Positions 1 to 9,930 of a stretch of DNA of 64,000 nt are shown one piece after another (position 1 is the first letter of the stretch; every line of letters begins with the position of its first letter). The DNA comes from Limnephilus marmoratus (taxonomy: Eukaryota; Arthropoda; Insecta; Trichoptera; Limnephilidae), in assembly GCA_917880885.1 (NCBI GenBank), contig OU862934.1, positions 34,146,734 to 34,210,733 of the forward strand, in the 5' to 3' direction. A program made the translations under genes and the position numbers. The notes beneath the pieces were generated by a model, which was given only the letters and a program-made list of their open reading frames with translations, searched no databases and was not told the origin of the DNA.

Positions 1-480
1 AAAAATCCACACTTCTACCGGTTTCGCTATCTTCACTGTTTAAAACGTTAACTTTTTTTTCATACGTTCATTACACTAGTTGCTATTAGACAAGAAATCA
101 GCATTGAATTCTCAAAAATAAAATTGTATTTCATATGAAATATCAAATATCAAGAAAGCACTATTTTGAAGGAGTTCGCAATCTACACGAGAGACGGCAC
201 CACGGCAACTGTTATAAGGTAACTTTTAAGTTGAATTTTTATGTTTTTGTTTGCGCAAGTAAACATTCTAAAAACTTTGTTAATGGTGAATTTGATTTGA
301 CACTGAGCAAGAAAATATCTTCCTTCTATTGAGACAATAAATTATGCTAATTTGATGATAAATTATGTGTTAAAAAATCTGTTCTGAATATAGGTAATGA
401 AAAATCAGTGTTAGTTAGGTAGCGCGGTCAAATGGATAAATTAATCATTGTAAAAATCATTATCGTGATTAACTTATTGA
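1..480. other. A/T-rich flank without recognisable gene
   Basis: The short open frames here have no recognisable domain. This is intergenic DNA downstream of the minus-strand host gene. I see nothing further that I can support. Confidence 0.4.
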
Positions 481-489
481 GTTATTACA

Positions 490-642
490 CCGTGTTGCGC
501 TTCCTCTTTCTTTAAACAACGTTTCGGACAGCGTTACAGCGCCCATCATCAGGGCAGGGCAAATCAGATCATCTTCCCTAATGATGGTCACTGTAACGCT
601 GTTCTGAATGTTGACTACAGAAGGAGGAAGCGCAACACGGCA
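490..642. repeat. Head-to-head pair of hammerhead-motif repeats
   Basis: Two diverged copies of one repeat face each other. The left arm (490-554) read on the minus strand carries CTGATGA (546-552), a possible stem II and GAAAC (521-525), followed by GTTG and a conserved tail resembling AGGAAGCGCAACACGG. The right arm (575-642) carries the same order on the plus strand with a damaged core (TAATGA instead of CTGATGA). The same tail follows the motif at 62431. The core order is that of a type I hammerhead ribozyme, but stem I is weak here, so this is probably a decayed copy. Confidence 0.55.
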
Positions 643-850
643 TAGTAACCCAAAAATTAATCACGAAAGTGCGGGTATATCGCATTAACATCAAAGCAAG
701 AATTTCAGATATCCTAATTGAAACCAATGAAGTGAAAAGCCCTATACAGATTTGTAAAATAAAGTGATGCGGTCAATTTCTATAAGTGAGGCCAGTAAAA
801 TTGATTATCCACAAGAAAAACTTGCATTATTTAAAAAAAATTTGATCAAT

Positions 851-1070
851 TTTATTTTTCATCAGAAGTAAGAAAAAAATGAGCTTACTTATAATAAACG
901 TACATGCACGAAATGTACTCCTATCGGTTTACGTCATAATTTCTATTGAGCTGCCTGTTATATATCTCACATGTTCCGCAAACAATAATCGTGAATCAAC
1001 TAACTGTAGAGGGGTTAAATCAACAACATTGAAGTGCGTGTGGTATGCGGCAGTGGCGACGGTGGTAGTA
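851..1070 (-). other. Probable 3' UTR of the PHLDB-like gene
   Basis: This follows the stop codon at 1071-1073 on the minus strand. The plus strand has TTTATT at 851-856, which reads AATAAA on the minus strand and could be the poly(A) signal about 215 bp after the stop. The exact 3' end is inferred. Confidence 0.35.
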
Positions 1071-1253
1071 TCAGTGCAGGTACTCGGTGTAGCCCTGCGC
1101 GCCGGTGAAGACGACGTCGATCCAGATCCTGGCCGCTTGTCCCGAGGGCGCCATGAGGTAGTAGCGGCGTTGACGAGTCTTTATGACGAAGGTGGTGAGA
1201 GGCGCCGGGGACTTTGATACGTTGAGATGATCGAGGTATACCTCTTCAATTAC
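1071..1253 (-). CDS. PHLDB: PHLDB/LL5-like protein, terminal coding exon (C-terminal half of PH domain)
   Basis: Read on the minus strand this exon encodes 60 residues and a stop. It starts VIEEVYLDHLN and ends near IWIDVVFTGAQGYTEYLH. The WIDVVFTGAQGY segment is the C-terminal helix of a pleckstrin-homology domain, with the tryptophan typical of the fold, and the wording is characteristic of the PHLDB (LL5) family. Those proteins bind phosphoinositides through the C-terminal PH domain and anchor microtubules at the cell cortex. A splice acceptor (CCGCAG) precedes the exon at 1254-1259. It starts in phase 0, matching the upstream exon that ends with a complete codon. The family assignment comes from residue patterns; no search was run. 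Confidence 0.88.
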   Translation of the reverse strand, partial: VIEEVYLDHLNVSKSPAPLTTFVIKTRQRRYYLMAPSGQAARIWIDVVFTGAQGYTEYLH

Positions 1254-3396
1254 CTGCGGAAGAATGATTCAAAACTTCAAATATCAAACAGAAAACGTTT
1301 CAGATTGAGAGGTGTGTGGAAATCAATTAAATTCATTTTAACCACTCCCACCTGTAAGCGTGTTTACACAACAATATAACAATAGGCAGTCAAGTACACA
1401 CAATAAGCGTGTGTTCCCACAGAGATCGTTATAGCTCTGTTATTGTTCTAGTACAACTTTAAAACAAAAAGTAGAAGATTCATATTGAATCAAGCTTCAC
1501 ATCTCTATTCAAAGTTTTCCATAGAAGTACATAAAAAAAGACTTATTTTGTAGAAACAGTTTTCACCCGCCAAATCGCCTAAGTGCCATTAGACATTGTT
1601 AATTTTTTATTAAATATTATTGTATGAAATGGTAAAAAAGTGAGGTTGACAAAATTGTTTATTATACATTTATACAATAGAATAACAGCCTTACTAAAAA
1701 ACCCCGTGAAAATTTTTTTTAATTGACAAACGGCCGCGGATGTGAAAACATGACTAATTAAAAAAATTGTCCATTGAAAGAAATACACATTGTTTACATG
1801 GCCTGAGAGGGTAGTTTATCTCTGTTTTAACGATTGATGTTTGAATGAAATTTGGAATTTTTCCAACATATTTCTTATTTTTGAAGCTGTCGTAAAAGCA
1901 TATATATACCTTTATATAAACTAGATAGAATTGCCTTTTAGATTTTTGTATCTGAAAATATACGATCGTGTTTGAAAATTGCAGTATTTTAAGTTTCAAC
2001 ATGAAAAAATTTGAAAAAAAAACAGCTGACTGTATTGACTGACTGTACTGACATATTCTATTAAATGGTGGAAAAATTTTGGAAAATTCAAAATTTAAAA
2101 AATACACACCTCTTACTTTATGAATTTGGAAGAAAACTGTTACTTCACTTTTTATCTCGTTCATACAATTAAAAAGGATAAAAATATATAATAATAATTC
2201 CGAAAAAATAACTGAAAAAATCTGACATCTTGGATTCATTCTTACGCAATTAATACGTCGATTTCTCGAATTTGTTTTTATTTACACATGCATGAGGCTT
2301 TTACATTATTAAATAGTATTACTTTTATGGAAGTTTTATTAAATTCACGCAGAAAAATCGTTAAAAAAATAAAATTTCAGAAATAACCTAAAACCTATCG
2401 TTAACGAAACTAAATCATCAACAAAACAATATTTAAAGGACTAAAACTGAAAAAAAGTAACGCCAGCATTGATAATTATGTTGAATTACACTAATATCAC
2501 AGTGAATTGATCATTTAAACGAAAATTATCTTCAAAAACATAAAAATTAGTTTCAAGTACAACTGAACATTGTCAAACATTGTTTTACCGCGAAGTTTAT
2601 AAAACAAGATGGCCGCGCGCCTGCGCAGATCTATGTGAGATTCAAGGGGACCAACATAAAAATCATAAAATGCGTGATAGTGTTATTAGTAAAGATGTAA
2701 AAACACAGATCACCGCGCAAGCAACAAATATGCAGTTGACCGCTCGTTAAGGCGTTTTATTATTAGTAAGGCTGTAAGTGTTTTTTTTACATAATCCGTG
2801 ATTTTAGTACCGTTTTCACATACAAACATCACGTGAGTCATTTTTGCATTTTTTTTTAATGTTTGCATTCTAAATTTTAATATTTACAAATGTTAATATT
2901 TATTTGTAAAACAATTTGAAAGTTTATTTCATAACCTTTCAAAAACAGTTTTTAGTATTCGGCTACGTTCAGAAATGTTTCATTTATAGAGCTTTAATTG
3001 CAAAGCGGAAATAAAATAAAGTTTTTATAATCTGACAGTTCGTTTAAGACAAAAAACTTGCATAATCGCAAAATACTTGAGTGGTTAATGCGGCTTTTGC
3101 AGTTTAACTGTAAGTGCCAAAAAAAGTATTAGGAAATTATTGGCTCATATGCGGCATTGAATTTGCACTGACAATATATTTAATGAATTTTTAAAGGTCT
3201 GCCGAATGAGCCAAGTCCCTCACCCTGGGACGGGACATCCATTTGCTGCGTATGATTGATTTGATGGCGCCAAACATCTTATCTACAAATAGTTCTAAGT
3301 CTCAAAATCAAACAACACTATCTACTTTACACACCGAGATAAGGTAGTTTGACTTCAAGGCGTGGGAACGTAATCAATAAATGATGGGAAAATTAC
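1254..3396 (-). other. Intron of the PHLDB-like gene
   Basis: An A/T-rich intron bounded by a GTAATT donor (3391-3396) and a CAG acceptor (1254-1256) on the minus strand. The open frames inside are low-complexity and show no domain. No mobile element with clear ends was recognised. Confidence 0.6.
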
Positions 3397-3484
3397 CTGG
3401 AAATAAGCTCCACCCCTGGGTTTTTTCTCATTCTTGTCAGAATAGTAGATCAGGGTTTTGGTAGAGCGTTCAAACACGAACCAG
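3397..3484 (-). CDS. PHLDB: PHLDB/LL5-like protein, internal exon (PH domain strands 2-4)
   Basis: An 88-nt exon on the minus strand with acceptor TTGCAG (3485-3490) and donor GTAATT. Its first base completes the arginine codon begun in the upstream exon. The following 29 codons begin WFVFERSTKTLIYYSDK and end GGAYFQ. W-F-V-F-(D/E)-R followed by a YYSDK strand is the classic second to fourth beta-strand block of PH domains in the PHLDB family. It joins the next exon without a frame break, giving AYFQ followed by VIEEVYL. No stop or frameshift is visible, so the host gene looks functional here. Confidence 0.9.
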
Positions 3485-4397
3485 CTGCAATATAAAAACA
3501 ACACAGATTAGTCAAATACATTAAAACCTTTATAAGGGACCTATTGAAGAAATGCAGGAATATACAAAAAAAGCATATATCGATAATGGAAATTTGAAAT
3601 GCTTCTAGGAAAATATGCGTGTCCTTTACGACGTGCATTTTAATCCTTCAGTATAATTTGTTCGCTTTTCATATAGGTCTCATAGAAATCATTGGGTCTC
3701 CCTTACGATCATAGTGAGAAATATAATATAAACGGTGTTGGAAAGAGAAAACACCACGCTTTATATTCAAAGCAAAAAGTTACCCACAAAATAATTAAAA
3801 TGTACACCTTTATGAAACAAAAGTTTGCGACCGCAATTTTAAAATTATGAATCATTGGGAATTTTTTATTGATTATTTTTACATGAAACAACAAAATGAG
3901 GTGATGATAAAGTTTGTAATACATTTGCCTAATAAAATGTGAGTTTTAAAATTTTTTGGTTATCGGTCATTTGTGTTTAGATTTTAAGGTAAAGCGGACT
4001 TTATCATGTCTGTAATATTATAGGTTAGACAGATTGTGAACGAGTTATATTTTTTTTATCATTTACTTACATTTTGTTATAATACATAAAAAATCTTTGA
4101 CAAATATATTTGTATTATCTATAAATCATAATTTAACAGAAAGTTTTAATAAAGTCATACGGCTGCATATAGGCGGCGATACTACAAATGGATCTTTCGA
4201 GTACCGCCACATACATGCGGCCATACTGCTCAAAGGGTTAAATAAATGCAAATTGACAGAGAGAGAGATGTGTGGCAGTCCAACCTCACTGCCTACCCCT
4301 CTGAAGAAAAGTTCTGATGGTTAGTTAGTAACTTTGTTGTTTTTAAATAAAGTCGTTAATTCTGCTGGCAGTGTTTATGATGGCATGAAGTAATTAC
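3485..4397 (-). other. Intron of the PHLDB-like gene with a LINE tail
   Basis: An intron between in-phase exons. It is A/T-rich, apart from a LINE C-terminal/3' tail remnant near 4240-4335, which resembles the fragments at 5790, 53955 and 55745. Nothing else is recognisable. Confidence 0.55.
4240..4335 (+). mobile_element. LINE 3' end fragment with TTAG tail
   Basis: The stretch CTGCCTACCCCTCTGAAG followed by a TGATGGTTAGTTAG tail matches the end of the LINE reading frame seen more clearly at 55745-55905. It is only the last codons, in diverged form, plus the tail. Confidence 0.5.
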
Positions 4398-4497
4398 CGT
4401 TTGGACCAGCCGTGGAACTTGGCTCCCAGTTTGTGAAGATATCCTCGGCAGGAGGTGGAGTCTATGATGATGTGGGGACAGAGGTCCACTTGGTGAC
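4398..4497 (-). CDS. PHLDB: PHLDB/LL5-like protein, internal exon (start of PH domain)
   Basis: A 100-nt exon on the minus strand, with acceptor TTGTTGCAG (4498-4506) and donor GTAATT (4392-4397). It encodes HQVDLCPHIIIDS and then CRGYLHKLGAKFHGWSK, the first beta-strand and loop of a PH domain (G-Y-L-x-K-x-G...W-x-K-R). The first two bases complete a glycine codon begun in the 9402-9557 exon. The last two bases (CG) are completed by the 3397-3484 exon to give the conserved K-R-W-F junction. Phase agreement on both sides makes this a confident real exon. Confidence 0.9.
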
Positions 4498-4594
4498 CTG
4501 CAACAAATAAAACAAACTAAATTACATACTATACAACAGAAATTTTAATCCGCGGGATCACATCGGACAGATTTATTAGGCGTAGAAGCTTAGT

Positions 4595-4770
4595 CCACAG
4601 TATTCGGATTGCCGATGGCCATTTGCAATCAGTTTTTCAATATTAGCATTCGGATTTTCGTAGAGAGTGGGCGAACTATTTGTGCAAGCCGTTTGCAAAA
4701 GGCGCACGAGCAAGCCAAGCGACAATGGACGCGACCTTTGCAATCGGCAATCCATATTGATCACGGAAAT
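4595..4770. repeat. Possible short inverted-repeat element
   Basis: GGATTGCCGAT followed shortly by TTTGCAA lies near 4604, and the reverse complement of the same words lies near 4738-4752. This suggests a small MITE-like unit of about 170 bp. No target duplication was identified. Confidence 0.3.
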
Positions 4771-4800
4771 TTGAATTGCTGTAAAGGACAAAATGTTATC

Positions 4801-5085
4801 TTTGGGGATGCTGTGTAGAGGGTTTTTATTAAGGAAAGGAAGGAGAGGAGAGTTCTGGGAAGGAAAATGGTTTAAGGGGTGGGTAGGAATCTGGGGTTCA
4901 GTGTGTCCTGGTCATCTGCCTCCAAGACCTAGACAAATCTTATTCCATGAACCCAGGCACCCCTGCTAAATCACCAAACATTGCGAACCACTTGGGGTGA
5001 CCTACGGCAGAGGTGTTGGTTATCCAATAAAGGTTCCCGGGGTGGCGGTACCCATTCCCGCCTCCCAAATTGGTGACTGCTGTAA
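4801..5085 (-). mobile_element. Poly(A)-tailed retroposon family, copy 1
   Basis: This stretch shares long blocks with 7433-7620, 48256-48345, 54575-54853 and 63072-63475. Shared words include GGATGCTGTGTAGAGGGT, CTTGGGGTGACC, GGCAGAGGTGTTGGTTATCC and the GGGGTGGCGGTACCCA-like end. In the copies with an intact end the element finishes in an A-run on the sense strand, so it is a retroposon. The sense strand here is minus. No protein was recognised. Confidence 0.6.
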
Positions 5086-5789
5086 TGTCATGGAATTTCA
5101 GAGAAATGCCTATATGTGTGCATATGTGTGCGTGATTGCCACTAAAAGTTGGTAGAATGCATTGTCATCAACAACGAGTCTACCTGCTGAGTTTCAGCTG
5201 GATTGGATGTCAGGGAGTGGGTTAAATTTCAATTCCAAGATTCCACGTCATTCATACATTCATTCACTCGATCAAGAAAATAAAAGTGAAATTTAAATAA
5301 ATGTATTTTAAAATATGAATACCTGAAGGAGTACATCTACTACTCATAACTCTTTCCTACTGACTTTCTCTTAGACATGCTCGGAATGAACCACCTACGG
5401 GTCAGACGGGATCTGAACATTGCTTCTCCACAAACTGATTTGTGGATGTCTCCAAAACTCGGCTATCACGGACAAAATTAACTTTTATGTTCCCCACGGT
5501 TATCTCCTTCATCGACAAGCTAAGACTGCCATATATCACGGCCTGCAGGATTAACTTGCCACAGGTAATGCGGGGTGGGGAGTGCTTATCTTATATAATA
5601 TTCACACTTCGTATATTGACAAATCTATGGTTATCAGGCAACATGTCTTATCTTATTTGTCCCTCCCTTTTTAACAGCAATTATTTGAAGCAATACATTA
5701 ACCTCACCTGACAGTACTAAATGTTATATACATTATATAATCTGGTGGACCCGTAACAATGAGATGAATTAATGTCTGTGTGTCTAACT

Positions 5790-6170
5790 AACTAACTAAC
5801 TAACCATCACGCCGTTTCACCGCAGGGGTAGGCAGAGAGGATGGACCGCCCAATCTTGGCACACATTCCTTGCCTCGTTTACATTCATACAACATCTCAT
5901 ACATGCTCTTCTATTATTCCGACTCTTGACATGGCCCGACTCAACTATCTGTTTCACTTAGTCGTGCCGTGTCTTTTTGGGCGTCCTCGACTTCTTCTAC
6001 CATTCACATTTGCGTCATATATTCTCCTTACACTCCTTTCCTCTTTTATTCGCTCTACATGCCCAAACCATCGGAGCGTTCATTTCTTGATCTTACTCAT
6101 TACTGTGTGTCAATATTTTTATTTATCTCTAATAATAATCTTTGCATATTCCCGTAATGAACCTCCTTGA
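5790..6170 (-). mobile_element. LINE C-terminal fragment
   Basis: On the minus strand this reads toward CATCCTCTCTGCCTACCCC-like coding and a GATGGTTAGTTAGTTAG tail (plus strand CTAACTAACTAACTAACC near 5789). It parallels the fragments at 53955-54190 and 55745-55905. The frame is broken. Confidence 0.55.
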
Positions 6171-6270
6171 AATTTAAATGCAAATCCATATTTAACTTGT
6201 GACCAACCTTTGTTTCTGTACGTTTCACAAAAATTTGTTTTCCATATTGCCCATTTTATTAACATACTAA

Positions 6271-6576
6271 CTAGTTAGTGTACCAATCTAGACACTGTTT
6301 TTCAAGTAAATACTTTAAAGACACAATTTTTTCTGTCTCCTTTAATATCTCGAAACGTGTACATTCATTCTCAAAATCATTGATCCATTGGTTAACATTT
6401 GATGTTTTCCCTGAAAATTTGTTGAGTAAAAATGTTTCTGCTATTTTTCCTAGGTATTTATTTTCAGTGCCCTCACTAATATTATTGTCAGAAAGTTTCG
6501 TTTCACATGTAATTTCTTCTAAATATTGGTCACCAAATTGTAAATTTTCCTCAAATCTTGGGTTAAGTGAAACCAT
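6271..6576 (-). pseudogene. Retrotransposon gag-like fragment
   Basis: A 101-residue minus-strand frame. Its C-terminal part has the pattern VNQWINDFENECTRFEIL and then LLEKQCLDWYTN. The spacing W-x2-F-x3-C...(L/I)-x-W-Y is typical of capsid-like gag domains of insect LTR retrotransposons, which build virus-like particles. It has no pol region beside it and stops abruptly, so it is an isolated fragment. The family assignment is by pattern only. Confidence 0.45.
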
Positions 6577-6690
6577 ATTTTCCGTGTTTGATTTCTTTTC
6601 TTAAGAGAATTCTTAATTTTGGTATAAATATCTGCAGTCGTCATGGCGGTGTGTTTGCTTGCATGTTTGAAATCATTGGGAATGTCAAAT

Positions 6691-7231
6691 ATATGAGTCG
6701 TTCAATTTCAATATCCGCTATATCAATTTTCACTGATTCGGAGAAAACCGCAAAAAACTGTCACATCTCTAGCGTAAATAAAAAATTGCATGTAATGAGT
6801 TGGAGTAAGTAATATACATTCGAAAAGTGTTCATTTTTCAATGTATGTATAGAAAAATTTAAGTAATTTCAATAAATAAAATGGATATAGCGGATTTGGA
6901 TACTCACTTCGTGATTTATATGGAATATAGAGGCTTTTGAAACTCAACTGACCTAAGGGGCGTGTTTCTACACCCGCCATCTTGGCAAAATAACTGCTCG
7001 TGATTGGTTGAATTCCGACATAGCGGGTTTTGATAGTAACTTCTTGAATGATATAGCGGATTTTGTTTCTCACTCGCAGTTTTAACATGGTTTTTGGTCG
7101 TGATAAGGGAGGTTTAGAAACTCAATTTTAGGTTCATCTTGTTCCTCGCAAAAATGTGAACAAGATCTCATACTCAGATCATTTTGTCAAAAAATCGAAT
7201 GTAGCGAGTATTGAAATTATAGGACTCATAT
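6691..7231. mobile_element. MITE-like element with about 30-bp imperfect terminal inverted repeats
   Basis: The left end (ATATGAGTCGTTCAATTTCA...) is the imperfect reverse complement of the right end (...TTGAAATTATAGGACTCATAT). Internally, words such as TATAGCGGATTT occur several times. Length is about 540 bp with no credible protein. Superfamily unknown. Confidence 0.55.
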
Positions 7232-7432
7232 GTCCATTGGGTGTCTCGATTGAGGGTACTTACGCAGACTCACATTGGATTTTCCATCCGATGCTGCTGA
7301 CACTGTAAATGTGAATCTTAACTTTTCCATTGCTAGGGTCATTGTTTCTCTTCACTAAAAATGTACTTTTATAAGACAATTAGTCTATTGGTTGTACTTC
7401 TTTATTGGTAATGACAAAACGAATCATGTGTT

Positions 7433-7620
7433 GCTCTTTTTTTTTTTTTTTTTTACATTAACTCCACACAGGAGGCCCTGAGGAAAATAATTTCCCTCAG
7501 GGTCTATGTCATCTGGGATGCTGTGTGGAGGGTCTCTTTGAGGAGAGGAAGGAATGAACATTGGTCTTGAAGAGACCCATGTTGTAGGAAGGAGGAAACA
7601 CAGAGGCCGGCAAATCATTC
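7433..7620 (-). mobile_element. Poly(A)-tailed retroposon family, copy 2
   Basis: It begins on the plus strand with a run of about 18 T, which is the A-tail of a minus-sense insertion. The block containing CTCCACACAGGAGGCCCTGA and GGGATGCTGTGTGGAGGGTC follows and is shared with the other copies. It is truncated on its 5' side. Confidence 0.6.
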
Positions 7621-8469
7621 CACAGCCGAGCTGTTGAACACAAGAACGAGTCGAAGAAACGACCCGTTCTCATGCTCTGTTAACAAAGAAACTACATTTG
7701 AAGTTTATTTGTCGATCTTAAAAACATTATAACACTTTAACACTTATTTTTCTGATATCTTGATTAATTGAATGTCTGCTACGTCGCTAGTCAAAAACAA
7801 TAATAATGTTTTTTATGTCACCATGACCACACAAGGAATCCTATGCATTTCTAGGTAGGTATTCCTTTACATAAATAAAATCTGTACATATTTCATAGTA
7901 GAAACATTTTGTAGTATTGGATAATGTCAATTTCAAATCACCAACTCATATTTAATATCAATAAAGCAGTGAATAAACGCCAAGCATTTTTGCAGCTTGT
8001 ATAAACTGGCATTTTAAATCTATTTGTTTTTTTTAACCCCTCAGGCCTCGACCAATTTTGTCAAAGGGTCAAAATATTTCCTCTCTGCAATAAAATCCAA
8101 ATAAATGGAAAATTTCTCAACATATCCAAAAACTAAAAACTGTTTTTGAAAGGTGATAAAATAAGCTATCAATTTTTATAAATTGAAATAAACTTATCAA
8201 TTTTGAAGAATAAAAATTTTGCACGCAAACAAAGTAAAGCTATAAAAACGGCGAACCTGACATTTTTTCTGACTAAGTTACTGCTCAGGAACGCATCATA
8301 CGTAAGTCTAGTAATGTTACGTTGTCATGTAAACAAGCTTATGGGTCCGAGTGGTTAATGAAAAAAAAATTAAAATTAAAAAAACTTCAAAACTTAAACA
8401 TCAAATTTTAGAACTTTGAATTTTTAAACTTTCAACTATTCTCCACAAGTCCATGAACATCCATCCATA

Positions 8470-8745
8470 TGTGAATCGAAACGTTGTTTGAAATGGCAAC
8501 TTCAAAGTTCAAAATCTCAAGGTTCAAAATTCAAAGTTCATAATTTCAAAATGTCTTTTGTTTTGATGAAGCAAAAAAACATTATTGTAAATTTTGTACC
8601 CCCATTGATGTAGTTCGGTACTTACCTAGAAGGTTATTTCATACCTGCTTCACAACATACCCCCATTGGGGATGCCATAGTCTTACTGGCTCCAGACGGC
8701 TGGGCATTGGGAGCAGTTGAGACTCTTGTGCAGTACTCATATATA
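8470..8745 (+). repeat. Small retroposon family with GAAACGTTG start, diverged copy
   Basis: GAAACGTTGTTTGAAATGGC near 8479 and, after unrelated A/T-rich DNA, GGGGATGCCATAGTCTTACT with the GGCTCCAGACGGCTGGG block near 8666-8700. The same blocks occur in order at 51505-51356 (minus), 56138-56292 and 63622-63810. Confidence 0.45.
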
Positions 8746-8756
8746 AAATAATGAGA

Positions 8757-9380
8757 CATATTATAAATTAAAGTCCCCCGCGCCGTCTGTCTGTCTGGTC
8801 GTGATAAACTCGAAAACTAATGAACGGATTTTCATGCGGTTTTCACCAATAGATAGAGTGTTTCGCGAGGAAGGTTTAAGTATGTAATTTGTCAAGGATT
8901 TGAGTAAATTGGTTGAAACATAACGATAATTGTTAGAAGTGTCGGAAAAAGTCAAGCCGCCTGGTAGCTTTCATCGAAAATGCTGCCTAATCCTTTTGGG
9001 ATATAACAAAACAATTCATGGTGGGATATTCCTCTTTTATAGATCTACAAAAAAGTTCGCGAAGGCATATATCTATCTTTTACGGATAGCTTACTATACC
9101 CATTCTATCTTCTAAAAAAATGGTCACGTACATTGCGGTAATTGAAAAGTTATTTAGACGGATACAGTATTAATCCTTATTAACTTAAATACGTTGTTAC
9201 CCCAAGCATTTCATGCACATTATTATAATCTTTCACAACATCTCTACGTATTATAAATTAAAGTCCTCCGCGGCATCTGTCTGTCTCTTCGCGATAAACT
9301 CAAAGACGGCGGTGGTTACAAAGGTTGGATTTTACAAAGTGTTTTATTAGCCACAGCAACGCGTGGCCGGGTCAGCTAGT
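8757..9380 (+). mobile_element. RTE-like/short non-LTR fragment
   Basis: The stretch has GAACGGATTTTCATGCGGTT, GAGGAAGGTTTAAGTATG and an end GCGTGGCCGGGTCAGCTAGT. This resembles a widely distributed class of insect non-LTR 3' ends. Two partial copies follow each other: TATAAATTAAAGTCC recurs at 9251. A related diverged copy lies at 51560-51820. Confidence 0.5.
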
Positions 9381-9401
9381 ATGAATTAATGAGATGGTTA
9401 C

Positions 9402-9557
9402 CTGCGGACTCAATGTGGGCTCTGAGGTTGAGGTCATCCTGGTCTATGGGCAGATACCTGGTCAGAGGCCTCTGCAGGTCCTCTCTGGTCCTCGGAGACA
9501 GGTTGTTAGAGGTCTTTCTCTGCCTGCGTGGCGCTTCCACCGCACCGCTCATTAAAC
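9402..9557 (-). CDS. PHLDB: PHLDB/LL5-like protein, exon upstream of the PH domain
   Basis: A 156-nt exon on the minus strand between acceptor TTTTAG (9558-9563) and donor GTAACC (9396-9401). It encodes a basic linker (APRRQRKTSNN) followed by REDLQRPLTRYLPI and NLRAHIESAG. The L-T-R-Y-L-P and L-R-x-H-I-E-S-A-G-H-Q block just before the PH domain is a recognisable PHLDB-family segment. It begins with two bases that complete a codon and ends with one base, in phase with 4398-4497. An upstream exon ending with one leftover base is needed, and 48445-48592 provides one. Confidence 0.87.
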
Positions 9558-9714
9558 CTAAAATTAAATAAACAATACATGTAATTTAACCCTACTGACC
9601 GACACTTGTCGGAAAACAGCGGTTGGCTGTCAAGTGACAAATGTGTTTTGTAAATCTCCTATCAATAAATCAGTAAAGAAGTGTTCTACTAGACGGAGGT
9701 GCCCCAATAGTACA

Positions 9715-9920
9715 AGAGGAAGAAGATATTGTGTAAGGAGTACCGACTAAAGGAATATAAAATGTGCTGGTGGAAGGGGGCTAGTTTTCATACGATCCCG
9801 GATCTCCCACCAGCTAGTGCCTCTCCACTTCCAGTCTGGGTGCGAGACGTATGATTGACAGTTCCAGGCCCCGGGATGCAGACACTACTTGCGCGTCGAT
9901 GATCATAATATCACTGTGCA
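9715..9920 (-). pseudogene. R2 retrotransposon, endonuclease-domain fragment (copy R2-1)
   Basis: The minus strand reads IIDAQVVSAS, matching ILDAQVVSAS of the restriction-like endonuclease domain of the better copy at 47508-48101, followed by a decayed C-terminus. It directly follows the 3' end of copy R2-2 and the eight bases TAGCCAAA, which match the start of 28S DNA just downstream of the R2 insertion site. Confidence 0.55.
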
Positions 9921-9930
9921 CGTTTGGCTA

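Noticed and set aside
5789..5805. CTAACTAACTAACTAACC considered as telomere-like
   Set aside because: It is a four-base repeat next to LINE C-terminal sequence and recurs with other LINE ends (4325, 55885). It is a LINE 3' tail.
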